The notes under the pieces were generated by a model. That model made no database searches and was not told the DNA's origin. It saw only the letters and a program-made list of their open reading frames with translations. A stretch of DNA of 22,772 nucleotides. It comes from Candidatus Kappaea frigidicola (lineage in GTDB: Bacteria; Omnitrophota; Gorgyraeia; JAGLLT01). The stretch spans positions 1-22,772 of the forward strand of contig JAVCCI010000077.1 of the NCBI GenBank assembly GCA_030765555.1, read 5' to 3'. Below are positions 1-7,353 of this stretch, piece by piece. How positions within the stretch are numbered: the stretch's first letter is position 1; every line of letters begins with the position of its first letter. A program made the translations under genes and the position numbers.

Positions 1-1968
1 AATACAGGAAAAGATAAAAGATGTTACATCAGGCTTAAGACAGTTTTTCCGGTTCTTTTGCAAGTTTTGAGCCCAGACAGAAAAGAAGTTCTTTCTGAGA
101 GCTACCAGGGCTTCACTAAGGATATTAGTGCCTCTGGTATGTGTGTTAGGGTTAATAGGGCTAAGAAAGAACTCATTACGTCACTTAGCAGTAATAAAAA
201 TTGCCAGGTTTCTTTGATAATAGAAATGCCTTTTTTCATGAAACCAATTAATGCGATTGGTAATGTGGTGTGGATGAAGAAGCATGATAAGGCAGAACTA
301 GATATTCATCTTATCGGTATTGAATACGAAGAAATTCTTGTTGCTCACCAAAGAAGGATTATCAGTCAGGTTAAACTTATGCGTGACTTGCCTAGATATG
401 TAGGAGCTGTAGTAGCACTTCTACTACTTGGTTTCTTTATCCTTTTCTTTAATAGTAAGTCATTGAGAGAGCAGAATGGTGATTTAATAAAACTGATGTA
501 TTCAAAGTCAGCTAAAGAGATGAGTCTAAAAACTCAACTACAAAGCAGTCTAAACGAAAAGGATAATATTTTAGATGAATTAAAGCTAACGTCTGATAAG
601 ATTTCTTCATTAAGAGATAAAATTGATAAGCTTGAAGATGAAGGTAGCTCAAATGATATCATGATTAATGAATTGCATGCTTCGCTGAATGAAAGCATAA
701 AGATAAAAGAAGAATATGATTCTGAAGTCACAGCTATTATTGAAGAAAATGGTTTTCTAAAGAAACATATAAAGGAAATTGCAGAGAGTAAGGTTGTTTT
801 GGAGAATAGGCTCTTTGATGTAATGTATGAATATATCAAGGCTTCACAGTCGCGTAAAACAGGTCTTATTGATAGTTTCAGAGGTGACGAAATGCTTCAG
901 GGAACAGCTTTTACATACGATCAAGCACTAGCAGCTGCGCTATTTTGCATTAAGAAGGATTATAAGCGGGCTGCGAAAATATTAACCTTTTTTAAAGATG
1001 TTGCCTCAAGGCAAGAGAACGTCTTTTATAATGCTTATTTTACCGTTCCTGGTGATCCGGCTGAATATGTTGTTCATGTTGGTCCAAATGTTTTTATCGG
1101 TTTGGCCGCCATTGAATATTATAAAAAAACAGGTGATAAAAAATATTTACCCTTGGCTACGGATATTGCGGATTGGATCATCGGCTTGCAGAAGGACAAT
1201 GCTCATGGAGCTATTAAGGGTGGGTCTGCTTTTGACTGGATCAGCACCGAACATAACGTAGATGCTTTTGCGTTTTTTGATAAAGTGTATGAAATTACAA
1301 AAAATAAGAAATATCGTCAAGCACAAATTGATGTCCAGGAATGGATTGTGAAATCTGCTTTTAATAAGGGTGTTCACGGGTTTAATCGGGGGCAAGGAGA
1401 TACGCACGTAGCAGCTGATGCTAATATTTTAACCATTCTCTCTCTGGGTCCTAAAAGGCTCTATAAGCACAATATAGACCCTGAGAAGGTTCTAAAGTTT
1501 ACCGAGGATAAATGTCTGGTTAGAGTGGAGTATATTAGGCCAGATGGAGCTAAGATTATGGTTGAAGGTTTTGATTTTACTAATCCCCGAATAGCTAGGC
1601 GACAGCCCGTCATATCATGTGAGTGGACTGCTCAGGCTATAGTGGCCTATAAGATAATGGGGGACTATTTCACTAAACAGGATAACTCGCAAAAAGCAGA
1701 ATATTATTTTAACAGGGCAGATTATTTTCAGAGTGAACTTGAGAAGGTGGCTATAGCTAAGGGGGGCATCATTACTAAAAAAGGAATTGGCCTGCCTTTG
1801 TTGATTATGGGTTTGCCTTATGCAAGTGAAGAGCAGGTTGATACAGGCCACGGTTGGGCAACACCTGGAGGTAGAGAAACAACCTCTATTTGCAGTACTA
1901 TTTATATAATTTTTGCACATGAAGGCTATAATATTTTTATGTTAAACTGGGTTGAAAAAGGGATGTGA
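1..1968 (+). CDS. PilZ-TM-coiled coil-(alpha/alpha) barrel membrane protein (5' partial)
   Basis: The frame is open to the left edge, so the gene starts outside the window. A TTG at 58 is probably not the start, because the codons before it (19-33) read R-C-Y-I-R, the RxxxR half of a PilZ c-di-GMP site. The second half, D-I-S-A-S-G ([D/N]xSxxG), follows at about 139-156. Counting from 58, a transmembrane helix lies at about residues 115-130 and a long charged coiled coil at about 131-265. The C-terminal 370 residues look like a helical (alpha/alpha) toroid of the six-hairpin glycosidase/epimerase type, with a STEHNVDAFAFF motif and a C-terminal GRETTSICSTIY stretch. No catalytic residues can be assigned. 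Known: PilZ domains with both motifs bind c-di-GMP. Inferred: an inner-membrane protein with a cytoplasmic PilZ controlling a periplasmic domain. Stop at 1966-1968; the promoter of the next gene begins inside its 3' end. Confidence 0.8.
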   Translation, partial: NTGKDKRCYIRLKTVFPVLLQVLSPDRKEVLSESYQGFTKDISASGMCVRVNRAKKELITSLSSNKNCQVSLIIEMPFFMKPINAIGNVVWMKKHDKAELDIHLIGIEYEEILVAHQRRIISQVKLMRDLPRYVGAVVALLLLGFFILFFNSKSLREQNGDLIKLMYSKSAKEMSLKTQLQSSLNEKDNILDELKLTSDKISSLRDKIDKLEDEGSSNDIMINELHASLNESIKIKEEYDSEVTAIIEENGFLKKHIKEIAESKVVLENRLFDVMYEYIKASQSRKTGLIDSFRGDEMLQGTAFTYDQALAAALFCIKKDYKRAAKILTFFKDVASRQENVFYNAYFTVPGDPAEYVVHVGPNVFIGLAAIEYYKKTGDKKYLPLATDIADWIIGLQKDNAHGAIKGGSAFDWISTEHNVDAFAFFDKVYEITKNKKYRQAQIDVQEWIVKSAFNKGVHGFNRGQGDTHVAADANILTILSLGPKRLYKHNIDPEKVLKFTEDKCLVRVEYIRPDGAKIMVEGFDFTNPRIARRQPVISCEWTAQAIVAYKIMGDYFTKQDNSQKAEYYFNRADYFQSELEKVAIAKGGIITKKGIGLPLLIMGLPYASEEQVDTGHGWATPGGRETTSICSTIYIIFAHEGYNIFMLNWVEKGM

Positions 1969-1980
1969 TTGTGGTATAAT
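1952..1980 (+). promoter_or_regulatory. Promoter for the 2053-3279 gene pair
   Basis: A -35 TTGAAA lies at 1952-1957, a spacer of exactly 17 bases follows, and the -10 TATAAT is at 1975-1980. The -10 is preceded by TGTGG, which makes an extended -10 (TGnTATAAT). The -35 lies within the last codons of the upstream gene. The predicted leader is about 65 nt and ends in a perfect AAGGAGGT Shine-Dalgarno at 2038-2045. Confidence 0.75.
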
Positions 1981-2052
1981 ATGGTACTTACATTGAAACG
2001 TGTTTAGTTGTTTAGATAAAGGTGAAATGAGGTAAAAAAGGAGGTAACAACA

Positions 2053-2655
2053 ATGAAAAAATGGCTTGCATTATTTTTAATAGCAGCCGTACTGTGTTCA
2101 TTTGTAATTATTTCAAATGCACAGGCACAGAAGAAGGCCACTTTTCCTTTTTATGTTTATAAGGATAAAATGTCTCGCTCGAATCATTATATTGCTTCTG
2201 GTTGGATGGGTGATAACCGAGCTGTCAAATTAAATGATGGCTGGTTAAATAATATTCACTCAGGCAAAACCTGTCAAAGATGGGAATATACTGGTGAGAT
2301 GACTCAGGGAGCTGGTTGGGCCGGTGTCTTTTGGCAGAATCCAGCTAATAACTGGGGCAAGATTAAAGGTGGTTATGATATAACGGGGGCCAAAAGGTTT
2401 ACTTTATGGGCTCGCGGTGAAAAAGGCGGAGAAGTTGTTGAGTTTAAAATTGGTGGTATTATGGGTTCATACAGTGATACTGTTGAGGCAACAACTGGTC
2501 CCGTTGAATTAACAAAAGAGTGGAAACAATACGTTATTGGTTTAGATGGACAAGATCTTTCTTACGTAGGTGGCGGTTTTTGCTGGATATCATCTTCAGT
2601 AGATGCCCCTGACGGAGGAATTATCTTCTATCTAGATGATGTAGTTTATGAGTAG
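2053..2655 (+). CDS. Secreted carbohydrate-binding-like beta-sandwich protein
   Basis: The 200-residue protein has an N-terminal signal peptide (two Lys, then a hydrophobic run, probable cleavage after the A-Q-A region near residues 22-26). The rest is one compact domain rich in Gly, Trp and aromatic residues. Motifs visible are GAGWAGVFWQNPANNWG, GGYDITGAK, EFKIGGIMGS, TGPVELT-EW and a terminal FYLDDVVYE. The ending is typical of jelly-roll carbohydrate-binding modules, where a calcium-binding Asp precedes the last strand. There is no catalytic domain, so a stand-alone glycan-binding or surface protein is the best guess. The start is secure: AAGGAGGT sits 7 bases before the ATG. It is followed 33 bases later by a paralogue with roughly half identical residues, and a terminator closes the pair. 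Confidence 0.8.
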   Translation: MKKWLALFLIAAVLCSFVIISNAQAQKKATFPFYVYKDKMSRSNHYIASGWMGDNRAVKLNDGWLNNIHSGKTCQRWEYTGEMTQGAGWAGVFWQNPANNWGKIKGGYDITGAKRFTLWARGEKGGEVVEFKIGGIMGSYSDTVEATTGPVELTKEWKQYVIGLDGQDLSYVGGGFCWISSSVDAPDGGIIFYLDDVVYE

Positions 2656-2688
2656 TAAAAGCTAATTGAAAAAAGTAGAGGTGTAATT

Positions 2689-3279
2689 ATGGAAGTAATA
2701 AAAAAAATGAAATGGCTTATTCTTGCTGCTTGTTTGGTTTGTTGTCTTGCGCAGGTTGTTTGGGCTATAGACCTTCCTTTTGTAGTATATAAGGAGCAAG
2801 GCCCAGGAAACCATTATATGCCATCAGGCAGAATGGGTGATACTTCTGATTTATCCATATCATATGCATCCAAAGAAGCGCCATTTGCTGGCAGTACATG
2901 CATCAAGGTAATGTATACCGCTAATCTTTCTCAGGGAGCTGGTTGGTCAGGTGTTTATTGGCAAAACCCACCCAATAACTGGGGAAATCAGGCTGGCGGT
3001 TACGATTTAACAGGAGCTAAAAAGCTTACTTTGATGGCCAAGGGCAATAATGGTGGGGAAATACTTGAATTCAAGATGGGCGGCATTATGGGTTCTTGCG
3101 GAGATACAGATCAGGCAAGTACTGGTCCGGTTCAGCTAACAAATGAATGGCAGAAGTATGAAGTAGATTTATCAGCATTGGATTTAAGTAATATTATTGG
3201 TGGATTTTGTTTTTCAATATCCAGCATGGAAAATCCAGAAGGTGCTACATTCTATCTTGATGAAATCACTTATGAGTAA
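2689..3279 (+). CDS. Secreted carbohydrate-binding-like protein, paralogue of the preceding gene
   Basis: The 196-residue protein is exported (signal peptide ending near the A-Q-V-V-W-A run at about residues 21-26) and aligns end to end with the preceding product. Shared blocks include GAGWSGVYWQNPPNNWG, GGYDLTGAK, EFKMGGIMGS, TGPVQLT-EW, GGFC and the terminal FYLDEITYE. The main differences are in the first 50 mature residues and in several exposed loops. The same jelly-roll carbohydrate-binding role is inferred; the ligand is unknown. The ATG at 2689 is preceded 7 bases upstream by AGAGG; a second ATG at 2707 has no ribosome site. A tandem duplication within a two-gene operon is the simplest origin. 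Confidence 0.8.
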   Translation: MEVIKKMKWLILAACLVCCLAQVVWAIDLPFVVYKEQGPGNHYMPSGRMGDTSDLSISYASKEAPFAGSTCIKVMYTANLSQGAGWSGVYWQNPPNNWGNQAGGYDLTGAKKLTLMAKGNNGGEILEFKMGGIMGSCGDTDQASTGPVQLTNEWQKYEVDLSALDLSNIIGGFCFSISSMENPEGATFYLDEITYE

Positions 3280-3303
3280 GGTGTTTTAATAAAAATAAAA
3301 ACT

Positions 3304-3336
3304 AAGGCATATCTTTAATTAGATATGCCTTTTTTT
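3304..3336 (+). terminator. Rho-independent terminator
   Basis: A perfect 11-bp inverted repeat (3304-3314 with 3321-3331, AAGGCATATCT) with a six-base loop runs straight into a T tract. It lies 25 bases after the stop of the second carbohydrate-binding-like gene and ends that transcript. Confidence 0.85.
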
Positions 3337-3386
3337 ATTGTTTCTTTACTCTTATAGTTTTAAAAATATATGCAATAATAAAAATA

Positions 3387-3641
3387 ATGAAAATTAAGGT
3401 TAAAGCACCGCTTTTATGTTATAATATTTTAAAGGGCAAGAATGAATTCAATTTATTTATTCTGAATAACGCATTAAACGAACAATCAGTTTCTACTAAT
3501 GTTGATAAAGACATCGCAAAGATGAGCAAGAAAGCAACTGATTTAATTAATGTGGATAATAAAGTTTCTCTTGATAGAATGAATAGCAGTTTAACCATTA
3601 ATTTAAAAGCAAAAGATGCAACTGTTATTCGGTTTAATTGA
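3387..3641 (+). CDS. Doubtful small ORF, possible remnant of a glycosidase C-terminal domain
   Basis: The 84-codon ORF has no signal peptide and no clear Shine-Dalgarno before its ATG. The same frame is open back to 3306, through the terminator. The translation has alternating hydrophobic positions and blocks such as FNLFILNNAL, ATDLINV and AKDATVIRFN. These resemble the final beta-sandwich of glycoside hydrolases, where a hydrophobic strand carries an Asn and the last strand ends in a T/V-x-I pattern. It could be the 3' end of a decayed enzyme gene, or a chance ORF. A TATAAT at 3421-3426 preceded by TGT lies inside it and could instead be a promoter for the gene at 3661. Confidence 0.3.
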   Translation: MKIKVKAPLLCYNILKGKNEFNLFILNNALNEQSVSTNVDKDIAKMSKKATDLINVDNKVSLDRMNSSLTINLKAKDATVIRFN

Positions 3642-3660
3642 TTAAACAGGAGGTTTTATA

Positions 3661-3924
3661 ATGGATTATACTTTTAATGTGCTTGATTTGGGAATGAGTG
3701 GAGTGATTATACTTATTTTTGCCTTGGCTATTACAGCTCTTGTTGTAACTTGCTTCTGGCAGATATTAAAAAAAGCTGGTTATCCTGGCCCCTTAAGTCT
3801 CTTAGTTTTGGTTCCGGGTTTAGGTCAGCTGGCCGCATTGATTATCATTATTATGTTAGCTTTTGGCAAATGGCCTGTTTATGAAAAATTAAGTCAAGGG
3901 ACAATGGATAAAGATAATAAATAA
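3661..3924 (+). CDS. Small two-helix membrane protein
   Basis: The 87-residue protein has two hydrophobic helices (about residues 12-35 and 44-70) joined by a short basic loop, QILKKAGYPG. It then carries the block LVPGLGQLAALIIIIMLAF-W-PVYEK. The basic loop should face the cytoplasm, leaving both ends outside. The same module recurs inside the next gene (WFFARILRKAGF, IPGLNGLIGLILLMILAF, DWPVYEKF), so the two are related by duplication or domain exchange. The family resembles uncharacterised bacterial two-helix proteins with a W..ilkKAG..G...L.PG pattern; no biochemical role can be given. An AGGAGG lies 8 bases before the ATG, and the next gene starts 11 bases after the stop. Confidence 0.8.
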   Translation: MDYTFNVLDLGMSGVIILIFALAITALVVTCFWQILKKAGYPGPLSLLVLVPGLGQLAALIIIIMLAFGKWPVYEKLSQGTMDKDNK

Positions 3925-3935
3925 AGGAGATTCGA

Positions 3936-5594
3936 ATGAGAAGGCGGTTACTTTTACTATCTGTACTCATTATTTCACTAGCAATTTCAGGTTGTATTGA
4001 TTCAACTACAAAGGTCACAGTTAATGGTGATGGCTCAGGTATTATTACGGAGACCATGGGTATGAGTAAAGAAGTTATTAAGCAGATGCAGCAGATGATG
4101 CCCACTGAAGAAGGTCAGGTGCTTAGCGAAGATGATTTCTTTAAAAGGGAAGATTTTGTAGAAAAAGCTTCTGAATATGGTCAGGATGTTAAACTAATAG
4201 ATTTTAAGACTTCTTCAAATGATAAATCAGTGTATGCTCAAGCAGTTTTTGAATTTAATAATGTAGCTAAGATTAGAATTAAACAGGGTGATACTTCCGG
4301 TATGGGAGGGCAAGACTCTCCTGAAGATGAGAAATTCATCACCTTTAATTTTGATATGTCTGCTGATAATCCCATATTAAAAATCATGATTCCGCAGGAC
4401 GATATTGCTGAGCCTGATACAGCTGCTGCTAAACCTCCTGTAGCAACACCTTCAGCTGCTGATGAAGCAATGATGAAACAGATGTTTGCCGGGATGCATT
4501 TTGCTGGCTTAATTGAAGTAAATGGCAAAATAACATCCACTAATGCCCAGCATGTAGATGGAAGTACAGTTACTTTATTCGATGTCGAATTTGATAAGAT
4601 TCTGGATAGACCTGAGATTCTTGCTCAATTACAGGGAACCCAGGGACCCCTGGACGTACAAGAGATTTTTAAGGGCGTTGAAGGGATAAAGCTTGATTCA
4701 AATAATGAAATAGATATAACATTTGTTCCTGGTTCTGCTGCTGCCGTAGCAGGTTCACTGGATGAAGCTGTATCTAGTAGTAGAATTTCAAGCCCTATGG
4801 ACTTTTCTTTGAATTCAATTATGCCTCTTTTGGGAGGAATGGCTCTAATTCTTTTGATTCCTTTGGTTATTGTAGTTATTTTAAATGTCTGGTTTTTTGC
4901 TCGTATTCTAAGAAAGGCTGGTTTTTCACCCGCGCTGGCTTTTTTATTATTGATCCCGGGGCTTAATGGATTAATAGGCTTGATACTCCTTATGATTTTA
5001 GCTTTTGTAGACTGGCCTGTATATGAAAAATTTGCTGCCTTATCAGATCAGATGAATGATTTTACCGATGACTTAGTCATAGATGAACCGGTAGTTGTAA
5101 CTGAGGCACCAGAGATAAAGCTTGATGATACAGCTAATTTTAGTAAGCAGGAAGATGCTTCCAATAAGGAAACTGGTGGAGTACCACTTCCAGGTGAAAG
5201 TAATCACACAATGGGTTCATTGGATAGTGAGAAACTTTCGCAAGAGAAATCTGAAGATGCAAACCCAGTAAGTGAGGCTCCGAGTGCTCCTGAGATTATC
5301 TTATCTAACGGCGGCTTAACAAGTGAAGAAAAAAAAGAAGAGCCGCCAATTACAGAAGAATTGGCTCCCCAATCATCATCTATAGAGCCTGTTCAGCCAG
5401 AGGAAAGTGAGCCTCCAAAGGTCATTGAGATTCCAGATGTTGAGGCCCCAAAGGATGATGTGCTTGAGTCCGAAAAACCATCAATGCCAGAAAGTAATGA
5501 GAGCGACTTAAAGCTACCTGATGCACCAGATGATACGCCGAAACTTCCCACAGAAGATGAAGATGAAGCAGATAAGGATAAACCTGTAATTTGA
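3936..5594 (+). CDS. Lipoprotein with two-helix membrane module and acidic proline-rich tail
   Basis: The first 20 residues form a lipoprotein signal with lipobox A-I-S-G and Cys20. A periplasmic domain of about 260 residues follows, beginning with KVTVNGDGSGIITETMGMSK, a pattern seen at the start of many bacterial lipoproteins of unknown function. Two transmembrane helices lie at about residues 290-315 and 330-350, matching the preceding 87-residue protein. The last 180 residues are low in complexity and rich in Glu, Pro, Asp and Ser. By the positive-inside rule the R-I-L-R-K loop is cytoplasmic, so both the lipid-anchored domain and the acidic tail should be periplasmic. AAGGAGA is 6 bases before the ATG. 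Function unknown; it is probably co-translated with the upstream gene. Confidence 0.8.
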   Translation: MRRRLLLLSVLIISLAISGCIDSTTKVTVNGDGSGIITETMGMSKEVIKQMQQMMPTEEGQVLSEDDFFKREDFVEKASEYGQDVKLIDFKTSSNDKSVYAQAVFEFNNVAKIRIKQGDTSGMGGQDSPEDEKFITFNFDMSADNPILKIMIPQDDIAEPDTAAAKPPVATPSAADEAMMKQMFAGMHFAGLIEVNGKITSTNAQHVDGSTVTLFDVEFDKILDRPEILAQLQGTQGPLDVQEIFKGVEGIKLDSNNEIDITFVPGSAAAVAGSLDEAVSSSRISSPMDFSLNSIMPLLGGMALILLIPLVIVVILNVWFFARILRKAGFSPALAFLLLIPGLNGLIGLILLMILAFVDWPVYEKFAALSDQMNDFTDDLVIDEPVVVTEAPEIKLDDTANFSKQEDASNKETGGVPLPGESNHTMGSLDSEKLSQEKSEDANPVSEAPSAPEIILSNGGLTSEEKKEEPPITEELAPQSSSIEPVQPEESEPPKVIEIPDVEAPKDDVLESEKPSMPESNESDLKLPDAPDDTPKLPTEDEDEADKDKPVI

Positions 5595-5610
5595 TTAATT
5601 CGACCATATC

Positions 5611-5650
5611 CCCTTCATTCTTTTTTGATGCAAGAATGAGGATTAATTCA
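5611..5650. repeat. Palindromic repeat copy (CATTCTT/AAGAATG family)
   Basis: TCATTCTT at 5615-5622 pairs with AAGAATGA at 5632-5639, with CCCC-like and GG-like flanks and an AATTAAT-type outer arm (GGATTAATTC at 5640-5649). The reverse complement of the right arm matches the arms of the repeats at 8018-8040 and 7113-7135. This is the first of the copies in this window and lies just after the lipoprotein stop codon. Confidence 0.6.
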
Positions 5651-5652
5651 CG

Positions 5653-5690
5653 CATATCAGTTATGTTCACGTTTTTCCATAACTGATATG
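5653..5690. repeat. Perfect 13-bp inverted repeat before the 5711 gene
   Basis: CATATCAGTTATG at 5653-5665 is exactly complementary to 5678-5690, with a 12-base loop. There is no T tract, so it is not a typical terminator. It ends about 8 bases before the AGGAAGG ribosome site of the next gene. It could be an mRNA hairpin or an operator. Confidence 0.7.
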
Positions 5691-5710
5691 TTCATTGAGG
5701 AAGGATATTT

Positions 5711-6823
5711 ATGCAAATTTCCTTTGCAAATATAATAAAAGATTCATTTCAGTGGATGGTTAATATCTTGTTTAAGACATTTAATCTTAAGAAATGGATT
5801 GCTTTGACTTTTATTGCGATAATGGCGGGATATTTAAGTTTTAATATGAATTTTAATTTGCCAAACAATAAAATGAATAGCAATACTATGCGAAGTTGTC
5901 CATCTGCAGGATTAATATTTCAGCCCACAGGTTTTCTTGAAGCTGACGAAATTGTCATTGCGATACCTGTTGAGTTAGAGCAAGAACCAATTGAATATAT
6001 GCCTGAGGAGAATGAAACAGGTGCTTTTCTAGATGAGCCGGCAGATTATATTATGGTCGGAATTGTCGGTGTCATTGTAATAATTCTAATGGGTATCTTT
6101 ACCTGGCTGAGTTCTAGATTCAGGTTTATATTTATTGAGAGCATTGTAAAAAATGATGGTTCCATAAAAGTTCCCTGGGCTAATAATAAATATATTGGTA
6201 ATCAGTTATTCTTATTTTATTTATTTTACCTAATTGCCTATTTGGGTGTTATGGGCTTGATTATTTTTAGGGGATATGTTTCTCTGAATGCATTAGGAGT
6301 CTTTGATCAGCATGCTAACATTAACTTTTTTAAAGCGGTTGCAAGTATTATCCCACATATACTATTGTTTATATTACTCTTATTTGTAGCGGGCTTAATT
6401 TATTTCTTTGTTGAGAATCTAGTAACTCCTATTATGTTTAAAAAGAAACAGGGATTTGTAGCTTGTTGGAATGAAGCTAATGCACTGCTTAAAAAGAATA
6501 TAGGTAATTTTATTGCCTTCTTTTTTATTAACATCGGTTTAGGTTTTGGGGCAGTTATGGCCACGGGCCTGATTGTACTATTTTTCGTTATAATAGTCTT
6601 TCTTCTGGGGGCTTTGGTTGTTATGCTTGCCACGGGCATTTTAAGTATATTGCCTCTGGGTCTTAAAGTAATCATGGGATTTATCTTTGGTTTAATTGCT
6701 ATAGTGGGCTTAATCGGAGTATATTTTATAGCTAATATGTTGCTATTACCAATAGCAGTATTTTTTAGAACGCTAGGCCTTAAATTTATCGCAGCAATAG
6801 ATACAGGATATGATGTTTTTTAA
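5711..6823 (+). CDS. Multi-pass membrane protein, resembles DUF4013/DUF7544-like families
   Basis: The 370-residue protein is very hydrophobic. One helix lies near residues 27-45, then an acidic extracytoplasmic stretch of about 65 residues, then about six further helices from residue 113 to the end. The segment WLSSRFRFIFIES, then IKVPWANNKYIGNQLFLFYL, matches a pattern found in uncharacterised prokaryotic membrane proteins (W-x-SRgrF-x-F, then PW, then a Phe-rich helix). No transport or catalytic motif is visible, so only a membrane role can be stated. AGGAAGG lies 6 bases before the ATG. It is separated from the upstream lipoprotein by 116 bases with two palindromes and is followed by the repeat-rich gap. 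Confidence 0.75.
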   Translation: MQISFANIIKDSFQWMVNILFKTFNLKKWIALTFIAIMAGYLSFNMNFNLPNNKMNSNTMRSCPSAGLIFQPTGFLEADEIVIAIPVELEQEPIEYMPEENETGAFLDEPADYIMVGIVGVIVIILMGIFTWLSSRFRFIFIESIVKNDGSIKVPWANNKYIGNQLFLFYLFYLIAYLGVMGLIIFRGYVSLNALGVFDQHANINFFKAVASIIPHILLFILLLFVAGLIYFFVENLVTPIMFKKKQGFVACWNEANALLKKNIGNFIAFFFINIGLGFGAVMATGLIVLFFVIIVFLLGALVVMLATGILSILPLGLKVIMGFIFGLIAIVGLIGVYFIANMLLLPIAVFFRTLGLKFIAAIDTGYDVF

Positions 6824-6831
6824 ATGAGGGC

Positions 6832-6864
6832 ATCACTTACAGCAGCTGTGCTGTTGTAAGTGAT
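6832..6864. repeat. Imperfect hairpin after the 5711 gene
   Basis: ATCACTTACA at 6832-6841 pairs with TGTAAGTGAT at 6855-6864; the interior (GCAGCTGTGCTGT) can extend the stem with a bulge. It lies 9 bases after the stop codon and has no T tract. Its right arm is also the start of the long direct repeat. Confidence 0.6.
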
Positions 6865-7025
6865 AAGCCCGAATTTATCCCCTCATTCTTTGTTTTTTTA
6901 AGAATGATGGGGATGTAGTTTCTGAGTCATGTCTCATTCTTTGTTTTTTTAAGAATGATGGGGATGTAGTTTCTGAGTCATGTCTCATTCTTTATTTGAA
7001 GAATGGGATAAACGAAGTTGTCTGC
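6856..7025. repeat. Long direct repeat, copy 1 (with an extra 51-bp unit)
   Basis: The copy begins GTAAGTGATAAGCCCGAATT and ends with GGGATAAACG-AAGTTGTCTGC. It matches 7101-7219 almost base for base, except that it holds one additional 51-bp unit and has T for C in the last hairpin loop (TTATTTG versus TTATTCG). It contains three CATTCTT/AAGAATG palindromes. Confidence 0.8.
6882..6983. repeat. 51-bp tandem repeat, two full units plus a partial third
   Basis: Units start at 6882 and 6933 and are identical; a third unit begins at 6984 and diverges after its CATTCTT arm. Each unit has CTCATTCTT, a T-rich loop, AAGAATGATGGGGATG and then the spacer TAGTTTCTGAGTCATGT. The palindromic arms are 6884-6890/6900-6906 and 6935-6941/6951-6957. 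Confidence 0.85.
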
Positions 7026-7043
7026 GAATTTATCCCGGAGCTT

Positions 7044-7074
7044 AAACTAAAATCATCTTTGATGATTTTAGTTT
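7044..7074. repeat. 14-bp hairpin between the two long repeats
   Basis: AAACTAAAATCATC at 7044-7057 pairs perfectly with 7061-7074 around a TTT loop. Outer bases CTTAAAC and GTTTAAG can pair further with a four-base offset. It sits between the two long direct repeat copies and has no T tract. Confidence 0.7.
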
Positions 7075-7100
7075 GTTTAAGCGAGGGATTATTTAAGAAT

Positions 7101-7219
7101 GTAAGTGATAAGCCCGAATTTATCCCCTCATTCTTTGTTTTTTTAAGAATGATGGGGATGTAGTTTCTGAGTCATGTCTCATTCTTTATTCGAAGAATGG
7201 GATAAACGAAGTTGTCTGC
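7101..7219. repeat. Long direct repeat, copy 2
   Basis: This is a 119-bp copy of 6856-7025 lacking one 51-bp unit. Its palindromes are 7129-7135/7145-7151 and 7180-7186/7193-7199. A degenerate further arm (GAAGAATGTAAAGGGGAT) follows at about 7233-7250. Nothing in 6824-7353 reads as a gene: the gap consists of these repeats plus the terminator. Confidence 0.8.
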
Positions 7220-7296
7220 TTCCTTGTTTCTTGAAGAATGTAAAGGGGATGCGCCAGATATGACTTAATTAAAAATAAAGATATTTAGTGGTAATG

Positions 7297-7329
7297 AAAA
7301 AAGAGAACCTTTTAATGGTTCTCTTTTTT
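7297..7329. terminator. Bidirectional terminator
   Basis: An A tract leads into AGAGAACC, a seven-base loop (TTTTAAT, 7310-7316) and GGTTCTCT, which runs into a T tract ending at 7329. The A tract gives a T tract on the other strand, so the structure can stop both the plus-strand transcript from the left and the minus-strand pseudopilin transcript, whose stop lies 24 bases away. Confidence 0.8.
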
Positions 7330-7353
7330 ATGACATTTATATTTTAAATAAAA

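Noticed and set aside
58..60. TTG as the true start of the first gene
   Set aside because: Codons upstream are open and complete a PilZ RxxxR motif, so the gene begins before the window.
1147..1407. Minus-strand ORFs inside plus-strand genes, such as this one
   Set aside because: They lie opposite well-supported coding sequence, have no ribosome site and show no recognisable motif.
7021..7100. tRNA or small structured RNA gene at the hairpin between the repeats
   Set aside because: There is one simple stem without a cloverleaf, anticodon arm or CCA-like end, and no promoter or terminator of its own.
6856..7219. CRISPR array
   Set aside because: Units are palindromic with a conserved rather than unique spacer, unit lengths differ and there is no cas gene.
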